Of a DNA stretch of 64,000 bases, positions 22,823 through 33,873 are shown one piece after another. This stretch comes from Trametes villosa (lineage: Eukaryota > Basidiomycota > Agaricomycetes > Polyporales > Polyporaceae), in the NCBI GenBank assembly GCA_002964805.2, contig PUDQ02000001.1:1636001-1700000 (forward strand), in the 5' to 3' direction. The translations under genes were made by a program, and so were the position numbers. Every line of letters begins with the position of its first letter. The first letter of the stretch is position 1. The notes below the pieces were generated by a model that was given only the letters and a program-made list of their open reading frames with translations, ran no database searches and was not told the DNA's origin.

Positions 22823-23203
22823 CCTTCGGCCGACTTCCGCTATCGTTCCCCGGGCCTCTCCGTCCCATTTCCTGCCCTTCCGTTCGCTCAGCGTGTAAAG
22901 ATAGTTGTCTGTTTGTTGCAGTTCCCTGTTCACTTTCCCGGGCTCGAATTTATATTGCCTGTGACCCGCTACCTCCTCCGAGAATGTCTCACCCGTCCGA
23001 CCATTCGGGGAGGTCCTCTCCTCGCGTTTCGTAGCCACTGCCGGATGGCCGGCCCGACCATTGATCGAGAAATGTGAACGGGCGCCTGTGTCGCCCATTT
23101 TCGACAGTGTATTCAACGTCTGGCGGCTGCTTTCTGCACAAACCTTGAGGATCGCTTGCGCTTGCCTAGTCCTGTTCGCTCTAACTCTGCGCTCGCGGTA
23201 GCT
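22823..23203. other. Intergenic between tandem genes
   Basis: Contains the 3' UTR of the zinc-finger gene and the promoter of the Utp11 gene. No coding evidence. Confidence 0.45.
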
Positions 23204-24452
23204 ATGTCATCATTAAAGAACTCGCTGCACCGGCGAACGCATAAGGAGCGCTCCCAGCTCTCGCACCGCACGCGTCTCGGTTTCCTGGAGAAGCACAAGG
23301 ACTATGTCCTCCGCGCACGCGACTACCACTCGAAGCAGGACCGGATAAACCTCTTGCGCGAGAAGGCGGCGACGAGGAATAAGGATGAGTTCTACTTCTC
23401 GATGACAAAGGAGAAGACGGAGGTGCGCATGTTCGTCCGGACTGCGATTGTGATACATGAGCTTACACCCGAGCTCGTGCCGTTAGGGCGGAGTGCATGT
23501 CAAAGACAGAGGGAGTCAAGCGTTACCCACAGACATAGTGAAGGTGCTCAAGACACAAGATGAGAACTACCTCCGGACGATGCGGGCCGCGGGGCTTAAG
23601 GTACGCCCCCACTATGCTGTAATGTTCGCAACAACCGGTTGAACTGACCGCCTCCCAGAAAATTGACAGGCTGAAGAGTCAGCTCACGCAACTTGCGGAC
23701 CTTTTGCATCCCGGGACGCTGAAGGGCGAGGACGATGACGAGGAGCTTGACGAACAGGAGCTCGAGGTCTTGCGGGAAGCGGGCGTGATACCCCCGGCGT
23801 CGAAGAAAGCGCGTCGGAAGTCGCGTAGCGGCAAGGGAAAGCACGTTATGTTTGCGGAGGATGCGGAAGAAGGTGCGCTCATCCTTGCCTGGCCCCTCTT
23901 GAGACGCTAGGGCTTACTATGCACATGGCTTGCAGCACGACAATACGCTACATCCAGCCGCAACTCCTCAGGATCTCAGGACGACGATCGTATGGAGGTG
24001 TCTGCGGAGAGTAGTGCGGACCTTGGTTGGAAGGTACCCGAGCAGACGAAGCGGAAGAAGCGAAAGTCGAAAGCCGGCGCAGAAGAGCAAGAAGCAGCGC
24101 AGGACCAGGCATCGATCCAGACAGCAGAACAGGCGAAGGTACGCGAATTATGATACCACTAGACCGCGCACGTACCAACCCAAACAATACTTCTTAGGAG
24201 CATCGCACACGCCTTCTAAAGGAGCTGTCGGCTCGTCTTGTGCGGGACCGGCATCTGCGCTATGCGGAGCGCGAGGCGGAGATGCAACGCGCGCTTATGG
24301 GCAAGGGTGCTTCACGAAAGCTCAGCGGGGTCGAGAAAGTCGACCAGGACGGCGATGAGGATGACGAGGACGAGGACAGGCCCGCCAAGAAGGTTGACGA
24401 GCTTACGTGGAAACCGAGGGTCTACAAGTGGCGGGTTGAGCGGAAGAGGTAG
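23204..24452 (+). CDS. UTP11: U3 snoRNP protein Utp11
   Basis: Five exons (23204-23422, 23487-23600, 23659-23872, 23936-24138, 24198-24452) encode 334 residues. The N-terminus ([33 protein letters not shown]) and the following [17 protein letters not shown] blocks are the Utp11 signature. Utp11 is a component of the small-subunit processome that binds U3 snoRNA and is needed for 18S rRNA maturation in the nucleolus. After the conserved N-terminal half there is an acidic/lysine-rich middle and a C-terminal block with [17 protein letters not shown]. The protein is somewhat longer than yeast Utp11 (about 250) because of the low-complexity middle encoded by exon 4. Intron phases all agree. Confidence 0.93.
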
Positions 24453-24734
24453 TTCCTGCAGACCAGTGGTTTCGTCGATTGTACTTGCTTCCTGCTTTGC
24501 TCTGACATGATGTGTGATTTGCTCCCTTCGACGGCGGCTGACTCTTGAATAGAATGGTAATTCAGATACTTACAGTAGATCACAGGATATCACAATACAT
24601 CTCCAGCACGCTCGCGCGCCAGCATCTATACAATAGTGACACAAGGATACTGGAACATCAACGATACACTGCTTCTGCTTGCTTACATTTCCTGCCGTCT
24701 CCTCCATTCTGGTATAGAACGCCAGCTATGGCGG

Positions 24735-26730
24735 TCACTCGGGGTCGGCGAACGGGTCTTCCTCCAGCAAGCCTTGCTTAGGGTTGCGACGGACATCCGG
24801 AGACTCGTTGTCAGAGACGTCGACATATCCTCGCCTGCGCGGAGTGGTCGAGGACGAGGCAACCGCGCGGTTGTGCGCCTCCTCGTCCGAAGACTGATAG
24901 TCGCTGAAGTCGGAGAGAGAGCCGCGTCGCCAAGCGTCACCTTCCTCTGACGAGGAGCGGGGTACTGAGGGCCGGATGGGAGGAGGTAAACCCCTGCTCA
25001 ACGAAATGGGATCAATAACCCTACGAGGATGACGTTACGGTAGTCGGCGTACCTCTGCTCAGCACCCAAAGCGCCAAACTGAAGGTCTTGCAGGTCAGGA
25101 TGGACATACGAGGGGCTCGTTGGGCTGGTCGGGCTATCCTCGTCAGAGTCGGGACGCGTGCTGGAAGACCCAACGCGGGCGGAGGACCGTTCGATCGCCG
25201 CACGCTGCTTCTCTTGCAATTTGCCCAGTTGACTGCTAGACAGCTTCGTAGCGGCCAAACCCTCTTGGATCTCCTTCACTTGCTGATCCGAGGTATCGGG
25301 CTTCGTGAGCTGTTGCAAGTGAAGACTCGGTGAATGACTGTATGCTTCTTAGGTTAGAGAGGTCGTACCAAGTCATAGTTCTCCAACGCTGCGATTATGC
25401 GGTCGTTGGTTTCAATGAGGACACCGATCATGTCCTCGTTCTCGACCAGCTATATCTGCAGTATGAGCAACGGCCTCGAATTGTTGCGATGGTGAGTGCG
25501 TACCTGAATATAGCGGACGACCTGTTTCCTTGCTTGCTTGACCAATGTCAAGCACTCTTGCACTCGCTCATTGGTCTCCAAGCTATCTTGCGTAGTGTTC
25601 ACAAGCTGCTGGGGTGTCAGCTCGGCATCACTCCTTGGCGCCACATCTACTCACTGTCATGGCGTTCACCAAGTTGTTCGCCGCTTGTGAGGCATTGGCG
25701 ATCGAAGTCAGAATCTGGGGTTTCTCCTGCTAGACTGTAAGCAAAGCGAGGATACGGGGGGCATACCGGTCCTGCGCACCTGCTCGAAGTTGAAAGGCTT
25801 CCTCTTGGGCTTTGGCTGCGCCGCCTTGCGTTTCCGCTCCTCTTCTTCCTTCTTCCGGCGCACCTTGTCCTCCTTGGCCTTGCGCTTCTCCTCCTCCCGA
25901 GCCTTCCGCGCCGCCTCCTCTTTCTTCTTCCGCTCAATGTACTCGGCATCGACGCCGAGACCGGCATTGACGTTGTCCAGAGCTCGCCGGTCCGTGCTCA
26001 CGCGGTTAGAGTGCGCGACCTTGCACTGCTTATACAGGTTCGCCACGAGCGTCATGGAGGGGTCATCCTTGAACTGCATGTGCCATGCTGCGAGGACGGA
26101 GGCGAGCTTCTTCTTGACTTTGTGGTCCGTTGCGGGGTCCGCGGCTAGGTTCTTGATTGCATCGGTGAGTTGATGATCGGCGAACGACGCTGGAGCGGTT
26201 TCAGTACAGTTCGCCACAATGGGTTGACTAGGAGGACTTACTTTGGAACTTATGGCCGCCGTTCTCGACGATAGCCTTCAATATCTGCAGGTCTCGTGAG
26301 GTTACGGTATGGACTGCAGCCACAATGGACGTACCACGAGTGCGCGATATTGCTGGTGAGGATTGCCGTGCTTGAGCTTCTTCCGCACAGCTCTCGAGGC
26401 TTCCGCGGGCCTAGTGCTTGGTTATCGCCATGCACCCACATACAGTCCGCTGGACTCACCCCGTAGCCTGAATATTGATAGAATCGACTAGTTCTGGTAT
26501 ACTAGGGAGGCCGCATGAGATCGGGGACATGAGTAAGAGTGTCTGATATACATACCCATCGTACGCTTCATCCTCGTAGCTGGTCGATGTGAGGATCTCC
26601 ACCCATTCCGTGATGGACGACTACAAGACTCAGGTCGGGATGCTGCCGCGCGCGCACTCAGAGGACGTACGTGGGGCTTGTCGCGATTGAACGCGGAGTA
26701 GGCCTGCTTCGCGAGCGAGAGTGCAGACAT
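24735..26730 (-). CDS. VHS-GAT domain endocytic adaptor, Lsb5-like
   Basis: Eleven exons (26730-26671, 26620-26556, 26501-26460, 26410-26335, 26284-26242, 26189-25780, 25726-25655, 25608-25504, 25449-25369, 25309-25053, 24993-24735) give 489 residues. The N-terminal VHS superhelix includes SSITEWVEILTS, RAVRKKLKHGNPHQQYRAL and ILKAIVENGG. A highly charged coiled-coil insert (about residues 170-230, Glu/Lys/Arg-rich) precedes a GAT-type three-helix segment (ILTSIANASQAANNLVNAM through IAALENYDLL). The C-terminus is acidic/Ser-rich and ends DPFADPE, an NPF-like or clathrin-type short motif. Yeast Lsb5 has this VHS-GAT order and links actin and endocytosis through Las17 and Sla1. The 46-nt intron at 25609-25654 is the shortest of the gene. 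The family (GGA/TOM1/Lsb5) is firm, but the ortholog is inferred. Confidence 0.85.
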
Positions 26731-27170
26731 GGTGGCGCGGCGGGCGTGGTGGGTGTAGGGGAGAGAGGAGGGATGGGTGGATAGACCGGGAGTGCCGCGG
26801 CCGCTTTGCGGTACACATGATGTCTACCGCGACAGCTGCGCAGGCGCCCATGAGCATCATCGTTCTCGCTGCGATCACTGCCCCCGCCCGCGCGAATAAA
26901 CCGTCGTGCCTGGTGGATCGCCGCCTTCGTATCCTCCCCCACGCGATCCGCCCATGCCTCCGCTCAGGCTATCCGTATGTCCGTGTACGATTCAACAAAC
27001 AGGACGATAACCACCTACGACCATAATGACATCCGCATTTCACCGCCTCCATGATGTGAGCCGTCCTGCGTTATATCTGGAATCCAGAGAAGGGACATGT
27101 GATTAGCTGTAGTATTATAAGCAGTATACGCTCTCTGTATAGTCGTGTGCGGTACATATACCCATTATCC
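26731..27170. other. Intergenic between tandem minus-strand genes
   Basis: Promoter of the Lsb5-like gene (right of 26731) and 3' UTR of the seryl-tRNA synthetase. No gene was seen. Confidence 0.45.
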
Positions 27171-28789
27171 TCATACCCATTCAATCAACCCACGCGGGTT
27201 CCCCCCGACCCAGAACGGCTGCAGCGCCTTCGGAAGCCGCAGGCCCAAGACATCGCCCGCGTCGTTGAATACTGCGCCGTTCTCGACCAAGGCGACGATG
27301 AGCCGAGGCACAGCGGCCGCAGTCCCATTCAGTGTATGTGCGAAAGGCAGCGCAGGCTGCGCCCCGTCTGCGGAGGGAGGCGAGGAGGCGGTCGTCTGGC
27401 GGCGGTATCGGATGTGAAGCCGGCGAGCCTGGTAGTCCGTGCAGTTCGAGGTCGACGAGATTTCGCCCCAGCTTCCCCGGCCAGGCATCCACGCCTCCAT
27501 GTCGTACTTGCGGTATGCGCTAGCGCCGAGCTCCTCGGTTGGCATCTCAAGTACCCTGCGAGCGGATGGTCAGCTTGGGTGAAGAGACGTTTTGCGTCAG
27601 ACACACCTGAACGACAGTCCCAGGCCTTCGAAGATCTCGGTCTGCAGTTTGCGCATCTCCTGCATCACCTCTCCACTCTTCTCTCCGTCGCTCACAACGA
27701 ACAGTTCTAGCTTCGTGAACTGGTGTACACGGTACAATCCCCGAGTATCCGCTCCCCTCGCACCAGCCTCAGCGCGGAAGGCGTGCCCAAGCCCGACAAC
27801 CTTCAGTGGCAGCTCGCTCGCCGAGAGGATCCTGTTCGCAAACATGCCGCCGAGTGGGATCTCGGCCGTCCCTGCGAGGACCAGCTCCGGATGATTGTGA
27901 TTCTCCGCCGCGCCCGGGTCGGCGGTGTGCATAAGGTGGTACATTTGTGAGGCCGCACCGTCCACAGGGTCGCGAGGCTGGAAGCCGCAGCGGCGGGCAA
28001 TGTCCGAGCGTACCACGTCCGGAGTAGTCACGGGGGTGAAGCCGTACTTCATTGCTGTGCTCAAGGCGTAGTTCACTAGCGCGAGCTCGAGGAGTGCACC
28101 CTCGTTCTTGAGGTAGTACCAGGACGAGCCAGACACAGTAGCCCCAGCTTCCAGGTCGATGAGGTCGAGCGCACGGCATATTGCTACATGGTCGCGGGTA
28201 GGGGATGCGGGTATGAGCTCGGGCCCGTGCGTTGACAGAGTGATCGCGACCGACTCTGGGCCTATAGGAACCTCCGGGTGGGTGTCATTGGGGATGGCGA
28301 GCGCGAGTGCATGCAGCTCTTCCTCCAAACGATCGGCACGTTCCTCCAGCTCCAGGATCTCCGCCTTCAAAGCTTTCGCCTCGTCTAGTGCTGTCTGCTT
28401 TTTCTGCGGGTCCTTCGCGAAGGTTCGGATGCGGTCGCCGACGTTCGACCGCGCATGCCGTTTCGTGTTGAGGGTTTGCGAGAGGTCTTTCTGCTCGTCG
28501 TAGAGCCGCGCTACCGTCTGGACGGCACCGACGGGGAGGGCAGCCTTGCGATTGAACGCGTTGTGCGACTTGAAGACGACGTTCTCCGAGATGTCGCGGT
28601 AGTCTAGCCGGGGTTTTGGTAAACCCGTAGAGGTCGATGCGCGTTCGGGAGCGGAGGCGTAGGTACGGAGTCTTAGGCCTCGACAGAAAGTGAGCGGCAG
28701 AGCAATGACAGACGGCGGGTAATAGAGTACTCACGACAGCAACTCCGCAAGCATACACTATGCATCCAGCGAGCTGAGTTCACCTGCAT
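27171..28789 (-). CDS. Seryl-tRNA synthetase, probably mitochondrial
   Basis: Three exons (28789-28735, 28678-27607, 27555-27171) encode 503 residues. The first 40 residues are rich in Arg, Ser and Cys with almost no acids, as in a mitochondrial presequence. Next comes the long antiparallel coiled-coil tRNA-binding arm ([20 protein letters not shown]), then the class II core. Motif 1 lies around [19 protein letters not shown]. Motif 2 contains [21 protein letters not shown], where the Arg that binds ATP and the Glu are present. Motif 3 is [18 protein letters not shown]. The enzyme charges tRNA-Ser. An in-frame second Met at 28765 could be the true start and would also leave a presequence. The insert before motif 3 ([14 protein letters not shown]) is not typical of bacterial SerRS. 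Confidence 0.92.
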
Positions 28790-29213
28790 CTTGGTGCGTT
28801 CATGGACAGCGTGAGGCGTAATCGAGGTGGAGGACAGACAGCCAAAGCGAGAAGCTGTAGAGGTGGTGGCTTCGGACTGAGCAGAGCAGCTCGCTGGAAA
28901 GTCTGGTGCTGTCTGGTCCCCGGGCCGTGAGCGTGATCGTCGCGCTTGTCACAGCACACCTTGTAGCGCCGGCATCTCAACGCGTCGAGACACATCTGGC
29001 TCAAAATGGAGTAAGTACTACAGCAGATATAAAGAGCGGAGGCCCCCCATAATGTCTATTGAAGCTCCCTCCGATTAGAGAAACCGCTGGAATTGCTGAG
29101 GAGGGAGCAAGTACGCAGTAAGGACGCGTCTGTCACACCATGTCACAGAGGGAGACGCGTCGACGCGACGAGCCAGGTCACGACCGCGCCTCTCTCTTCC
29201 ACGTTCAGCCACC
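28790..29213. other. Divergent promoter: SerRS and RFC subunit
   Basis: 424 bp shared by two outward-facing genes. No TATA box is obvious and no coding signal was seen. Confidence 0.5.
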
Positions 29214-30663
29214 ATGTCTTCCTCCGCTGCTGCGAAAGGGAAGGCCCCTGCGAATGGAGATACCTCTACTGCAACATACGAGCTCCCATGGTACTGGTGC
29301 TGCTCTAAGAACCGTGTCTGTGTGCTCACCAGTGTGGTCCAGGGTCGAGAAATACAGGCCACAACTCCTGGATGACATTGTCGGCAACTCCGATACCATC
29401 GAGCGACTCAAAGTTATTGCAAGGGACGGAAACTGCCCGCACATTATCATCTCTGTAAGCATTCATAGCCGGGCGTAGTACTCGCGCTCAACAGTACCCC
29501 AGGGTATGCCCGGTATCGGGAAGACCACGAGCATACATTGCTTAGCCCATCAGCTTCTTGGGGAGGGGTACAAAGAGGGTGTATTGGAACTTAACGCGTC
29601 GGATGAACGGTACGCATCACATATATGATGGCCTACTCGTGGGCGCTCATCCCACACAAGAGGTATCGACGTTGTACGGAACAAGATCAAGTCTTTCGCA
29701 CAGAAGAAGGTTACGCTTCCTCCTGGGCGACACAAAATTGTCATCCTGGATGAGGCAGACAGGTGCGCCAACTGACGCGTGGAATCATTTGGGTCTGACG
29801 CTTGGATAGTATGACCGCCGGCGCGCAACAAGCATTACGGCGAACCATGGAGATCTACGCGAACACTACACGTTTCGCGTTGGCGTGCAATATGTCCAAC
29901 AAAATCATCGAGCCTATCCAGAGTCGTTGCGCAATCCTCCGATACTCTAAGCTCCGAGACCAGGAGGTCCTGAAACGTCTGCTTGAGATATGTGAGATGG
30001 AGAAGGTACGTTCAGTAGAATCGCGCCTCTTCCGTGTGATAATCTGACATGAACCCTAGGTGGAATACAGCAACGAGGGTCTGGAAGCCCTCATATTCAC
30101 TGCCGAGGGGGATATGCGACAAGCCATAAACAACTTGCAGTCCACGTGGTCCGGGTTCGGCTTTGTCTCTGGTGACAACGTCTTCAAAGTCTGCGACCAG
30201 CCACATCCTATTACGGTGCAAGCCATGATACGCGCATGCCTGAAGGGCGATATCGACGGCGCCATGGACCAGCTAGACGAGCTCTGGAACCAAGGTTACA
30301 GCGCCGTCGATATCGTAGTCACAATCTTCCGGGTGGTCAAGACATTCGACGAGTAGGTGCACCTGTAAACCATGTAATCGGCTACTAACATGCATCTTTT
30401 GCAGGATACCGGAGTATACAAAACTCGAATTCATCAAGGTAGGTCCTCGAGCACTTAAACCTCGCTACGGCAACCTCATAGTTCTTCCAGGAAATCGGAT
30501 GGACGCACATGCGGATATTGGAAGGTGTGGGCACACTTATCCAGCTGGGTGGCCTCATGGCGCGTCTGTGCAAGCTGTAGGCATCGACAAGCTCACTACA
30601 TATACAAGAGCTCACTACCGGTTGACTTGCAGGAACCTCAAGCCCGAACAGTTCCGCGTATAA
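29214..30663 (+). CDS. RFC4: Replication factor C small subunit (yeast Rfc4 / human RFC2 type)
   Basis: Nine exons (29214-29290, 29343-29454, 29503-29609, 29661-29762, 29810-30005, 30060-30352, 30405-30438, 30491-30576, 30633-30663) encode 345 residues. The AAA+ clamp-loader core is complete: PWVEKYRP box, Walker A GMPGIGKT (64-71), VILDEADSMT (Walker B), the sensor region [17 protein letters not shown] with the SRC arginine finger, and [12 protein letters not shown]. The C-terminal collar domain ends in KPEQFRV. RFC loads PCNA onto primer-template DNA during replication and repair. Among the small subunits, the [10 protein letters not shown] and TLPPGRHKI features fit human RFC2/yeast Rfc4 best. 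Seven of eight introns interrupt codons or lie in very short intervals of 39-60 nt. Confidence 0.94.
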
Positions 30664-31005
30664 GTCTATTCTATCCTCGTTTGCCCTCGCTATCGTGCGC
30701 TTTGTATCCTCATACCTCTATCTCGACTATCCAGCTATGGCGCACACTTGCAGTGGCATGTAGTTTGATCCCGTATGGCTGTTCGTGGGCTATGCGTCGG
30801 AGTATCCAGGCCACCCCGACTTTCTCGGGGAACGGACATGGTTAGCGCTCCCCCGCATAACCCGATATGGTATGTCACTCAGCAGGCGCACTTCCGCGAT
30901 TTATCATCATCGCTGCCAATTTGCTGCACCCATGCTCTCCTCGCCGCTGACTCGACGTCCTCCCTTCTTCCTGTCCCTCGACGTGAACCCCGAACGCTAT
31001 CCAAC
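30664..31005. other. Intergenic between tandem genes
   Basis: RFC subunit 3' UTR followed by the Cfd1 promoter; the last 80 bp are CT-rich. No gene was seen. Confidence 0.45.
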
Positions 31006-32006
31006 ATGAGCGTCACCGAGGATACCCCGGTATCGCGACGCCTGCGCAGTGTCAAGCACATCATCATTGTCTGCTCCGGGAAAGGCGGCGTGGGCAAGTC
31101 CTCCGTGTCCACACAACTCGCACTATCCCTCCGCGCGTCCTCGCCTACAGCCCGGGTCGGGATCCTCGATGTTGACCTCACGGGACCATCAATACCACGC
31201 ATGCTCGGCCTGGACGGCCACCCGGTACACCAGAGCAGCGACGGCTGGGTCCCAGTGTACGCGGACGGGAGCGAGGCGCGGCTCGCCTGCATGAGCGTCG
31301 GCTTTCTGCTCAAGAAGAAGGAGGACTCGGTCGTCTGGCGGGGGCCGAAGAAAAACGCGATGATCAGGCAGTTCCTGAGTGACGTTCGGTGGGGGGAGCT
31401 CGACTACCTCGTCATCGACACGCCCCCAGGTTAGTGCGTCCGCGCCTTCCCCGCTGCACGCATATCGGACTGACGCCCCACGCCTCACGCCTCACGCCTT
31501 CCCTCCCCGCGCTAGGCACGTCCGACGAGCATTTGTCGCTCATCGAGCACATGGCCCCCGTGCACGCGCGCATCTCCGCCGTGATCGTGACGACGCCGCA
31601 GGCGGTCGCGCTGCTCGACGCGCTCAAGTGCCTCTCGTTCACGCGCGCGACGGCGCTCCCCGTGCTCGGCCTCGTCGAGAACATGAGCGGGTACGTGTGT
31701 CCGTGCTGCGGCGAGGTCAGCAACGTGTTCTCCACTGGGGGCGGCGAGGAGATGGCGCGCCGCGAGGGCCTCACGTTCCTTGGCAGCCTCCCCGTCGACA
31801 CGGAGCTCGTCACTCTCCTCGACGCGGCAGAGGCGGAGGTGGAACACCCAGGGGACGCAGCGGCGCTCCCCGAGGGCGGGAGCAGGCGGTCGTTCGACCT
31901 CCTCGAGCGGTACGAAAAGACGCCGACCGCGCCGCTGTTCAAGAAGATCGCAGACAAGATTTTGGAACGACTCTTGGAGGTCCGCCAGGAAGCTTCGAAT
32001 CCGTGA
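31006..32006 (+). CDS. CFD1: Cytosolic Fe-S cluster assembly scaffold ATPase Cfd1 (NUBP2)
   Basis: Two exons (31006-31429, 31516-32006) encode 304 residues. It is an Mrp/NBP35-type deviant P-loop ATPase with Walker A GKGGVGKS (25-32), switch I-type [24 protein letters not shown] (Walker B), and the C-terminal CxxC (Cys203, Cys206 in YVCPCCG) that binds the bridging 4Fe-4S cluster between subunits. Cfd1 pairs with Nbp35 in the cytosol to assemble Fe-S clusters for cytosolic and nuclear proteins, including DNA polymerases and helicases. The lack of the N-terminal four-Cys extension that marks Nbp35 points to Cfd1. Length is close to the 290-300 usual for the family. Confidence 0.94.
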
Positions 32007-33873
32007 CGACTTGTGTATCGCTAGTATCATACGTACGTGCAGCGCCATTTTGCACGCCCGTCCGTTAGTGTTCTGTCGCGCTGACGGCCTCTTCCCGCTT
32101 GCAGGTATATTGTATGGCCCCGCTTTCGATGTATCCCTAGACACGCCCCTCCCACTGTATCGCATGAATGGAACCGAGGCGCCGTTGACGCACCGTCCGG
32201 TTCTAACGCCGTTCTTCCAGGTTGGCTCGGCTGCCTTCGTGCGCTCCCCGCCATGGCCAGATCCCCCGCGCTGGATCTTCAAAGAAGAAGCGCGAACACT
32301 GGCGGCGTCGGAGGCTGGATCAGCCAATTTGACTGCTGTCGAGGCGTCACGATCGCAACCATTGCACCCACCGGATCGCAGCAACGCAAGCCGCGCCGCT
32401 CTATGCGCTCATCGGCCAGCCACCGGGGCGCACGCAGATGTCGGGAAGCCGCTGCGCCAGCCGCAAGAGATGAAAATGTGGGTTCCGAGGCGGGCGGCGG
32501 CGCAATCACCGCTGTGAAAGTCGCGGTCACGCCCCCTCCGCCACAAATCAGCGCGGCTGATGCTGGGCAGCATAGAACGTGTCGCAGGTCGCAATTTGCC
32601 TCGGCGCGTGGGCTGTGGCGCGCTCCGTGAAGGGAACAGAGCCAGCGCGTGCCCGTCGACGGACAGCGGGGGTTCGCTCGCGGGCTCCCCGAGCTCAGGC
32701 AAGCGGAAAACACGCCAGGAGCCTGCCTGAGCCCGCTCGGACGCTGCGGGATGTGCGGGACGGGAGGCACGCCCGGGGCTCCGAGATGGATCTGGCGCGA
32801 TTGCGATGTGATCTGGCCATCTGTGGATCGGCGGGGCTGACGTCCGTTGCGCCTCGACATCTGATCGCGAGCTCATAATGAGACACGGTAAGCGGCGTAC
32901 ATACATACAAGCACCCTGCAGCCAGCCATTCCAGCTCGCCCTCCGTTCAATTGCGCGGAATGAATCGGTGCGTGCGACGTGCATGGTCCAGGCATTACCG
33001 TCCTCAATTAATGGTGGGGCCATTATGGAGAACTCGGCGCAGTCATGGTACAGACTGTGTGCAGTGTCCTGCGTGGCGAAAGGGGCAGTCGAAGCTCGCG
33101 GAGGCATTTCCGGGGCACGTGGGGCAGTACATCGATGGCGGCGGCATGCTCGGAGTGGGTGGCTGGGCCCGAGCTGCCAGTCTACGTACAATGCAGGCCG
33201 CGCACTGCAGCCGGGGAAGTCTAAGAGCGCCTTCAGGGCGACAAGGGCAGCCCCTCTGCTGGATAAGCAAACGAGCGGCGCCGATGGAAGGGCGGATAGA
33301 AGATCTGCGCCTGCCGAGCGTCGCGAGCTGCAGCGACGCAGGCCGTGCGAAGGCGCGTGCACTGTCCTGTGACCGCCTCGCCCTCTTCGGGCTCGTCTAC
33401 GGGCAGGGCGCAGCGGGGCGCGCTGCTGAGGCGTGCGCGAAGACGCGAGTGCTGGGATGGAGGCGAGCGGGCTCCGTGCCACACTGCAGCGGGCCGTGGG
33501 CGGAGTGCGGCCGGCTGGGGATGGCGACAGGAATACATCCGAGCAGTTCGAGTCGAGTATCGATGGGAACAGGCCGGGGGGTGATTGGGTCGGACACGTT
33601 CCTGCGGCAGTACGTCAACTCTGACCAACGAGGACGAACACGCCCGCCATCAGCCATGCCCCTCCGCCAGCCTGCGGTTGTCTATCCGGGTATAGTCTCC
33701 CTCCAGCCCGTCCCCAGCGTTCGACTCTATAACTATCCCAGCCCTCCTCCCCTGTCCCCTTCCGTCTCCCCCGCCGCTCGCCCCTCCGTCCCCATGCCCG
33801 CCCGCTCCCCTCGATGAATTGCACGTCCTGACCGGCCCCCCTTCCCCCGCACACGACCGGCACGACGCTAACG
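32007..33873. other. Gene-poor interval
   Basis: Cfd1 3' UTR, about 1.5 kb of GC-rich sequence without a supportable gene, then the promoter of the RRM-like gene. Long frames (32951-33817 plus, 32409-33482 minus) overlap on opposite strands and have Arg/Ala/Pro-rich composition without domain signatures. Confidence 0.4.
33728..33732 (+). promoter_or_regulatory. TATA box of the RRM-like gene
   Basis: TATAA, followed by an 80-bp pyrimidine-rich tract, lies 142-146 bp upstream of the ATG at 33874. The layout is typical of a fungal core promoter. Function is inferred. Confidence 0.45.

Noticed and set aside
25609..25674. Alternative Lsb5-like exon start giving DAELTPQQLV
   Set aside because: It would require an intron of about 20 nt or a broken phase; the 46-nt intron ending at 25609 keeps frame and family continuity.
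31512..32384. 290-codon antisense frame over CFD1
   Set aside because: Overlaps conserved CFD1 codons, Arg/Ala/Glu-rich composition, no family signature.
32951..33817. 288-codon plus-strand frame in the 32-33.8 kb interval
   Set aside because: Arg/Ala/Gly-rich, no domain or splice context, overlapped by an equally long frame on the other strand; it matches GC-rich background.
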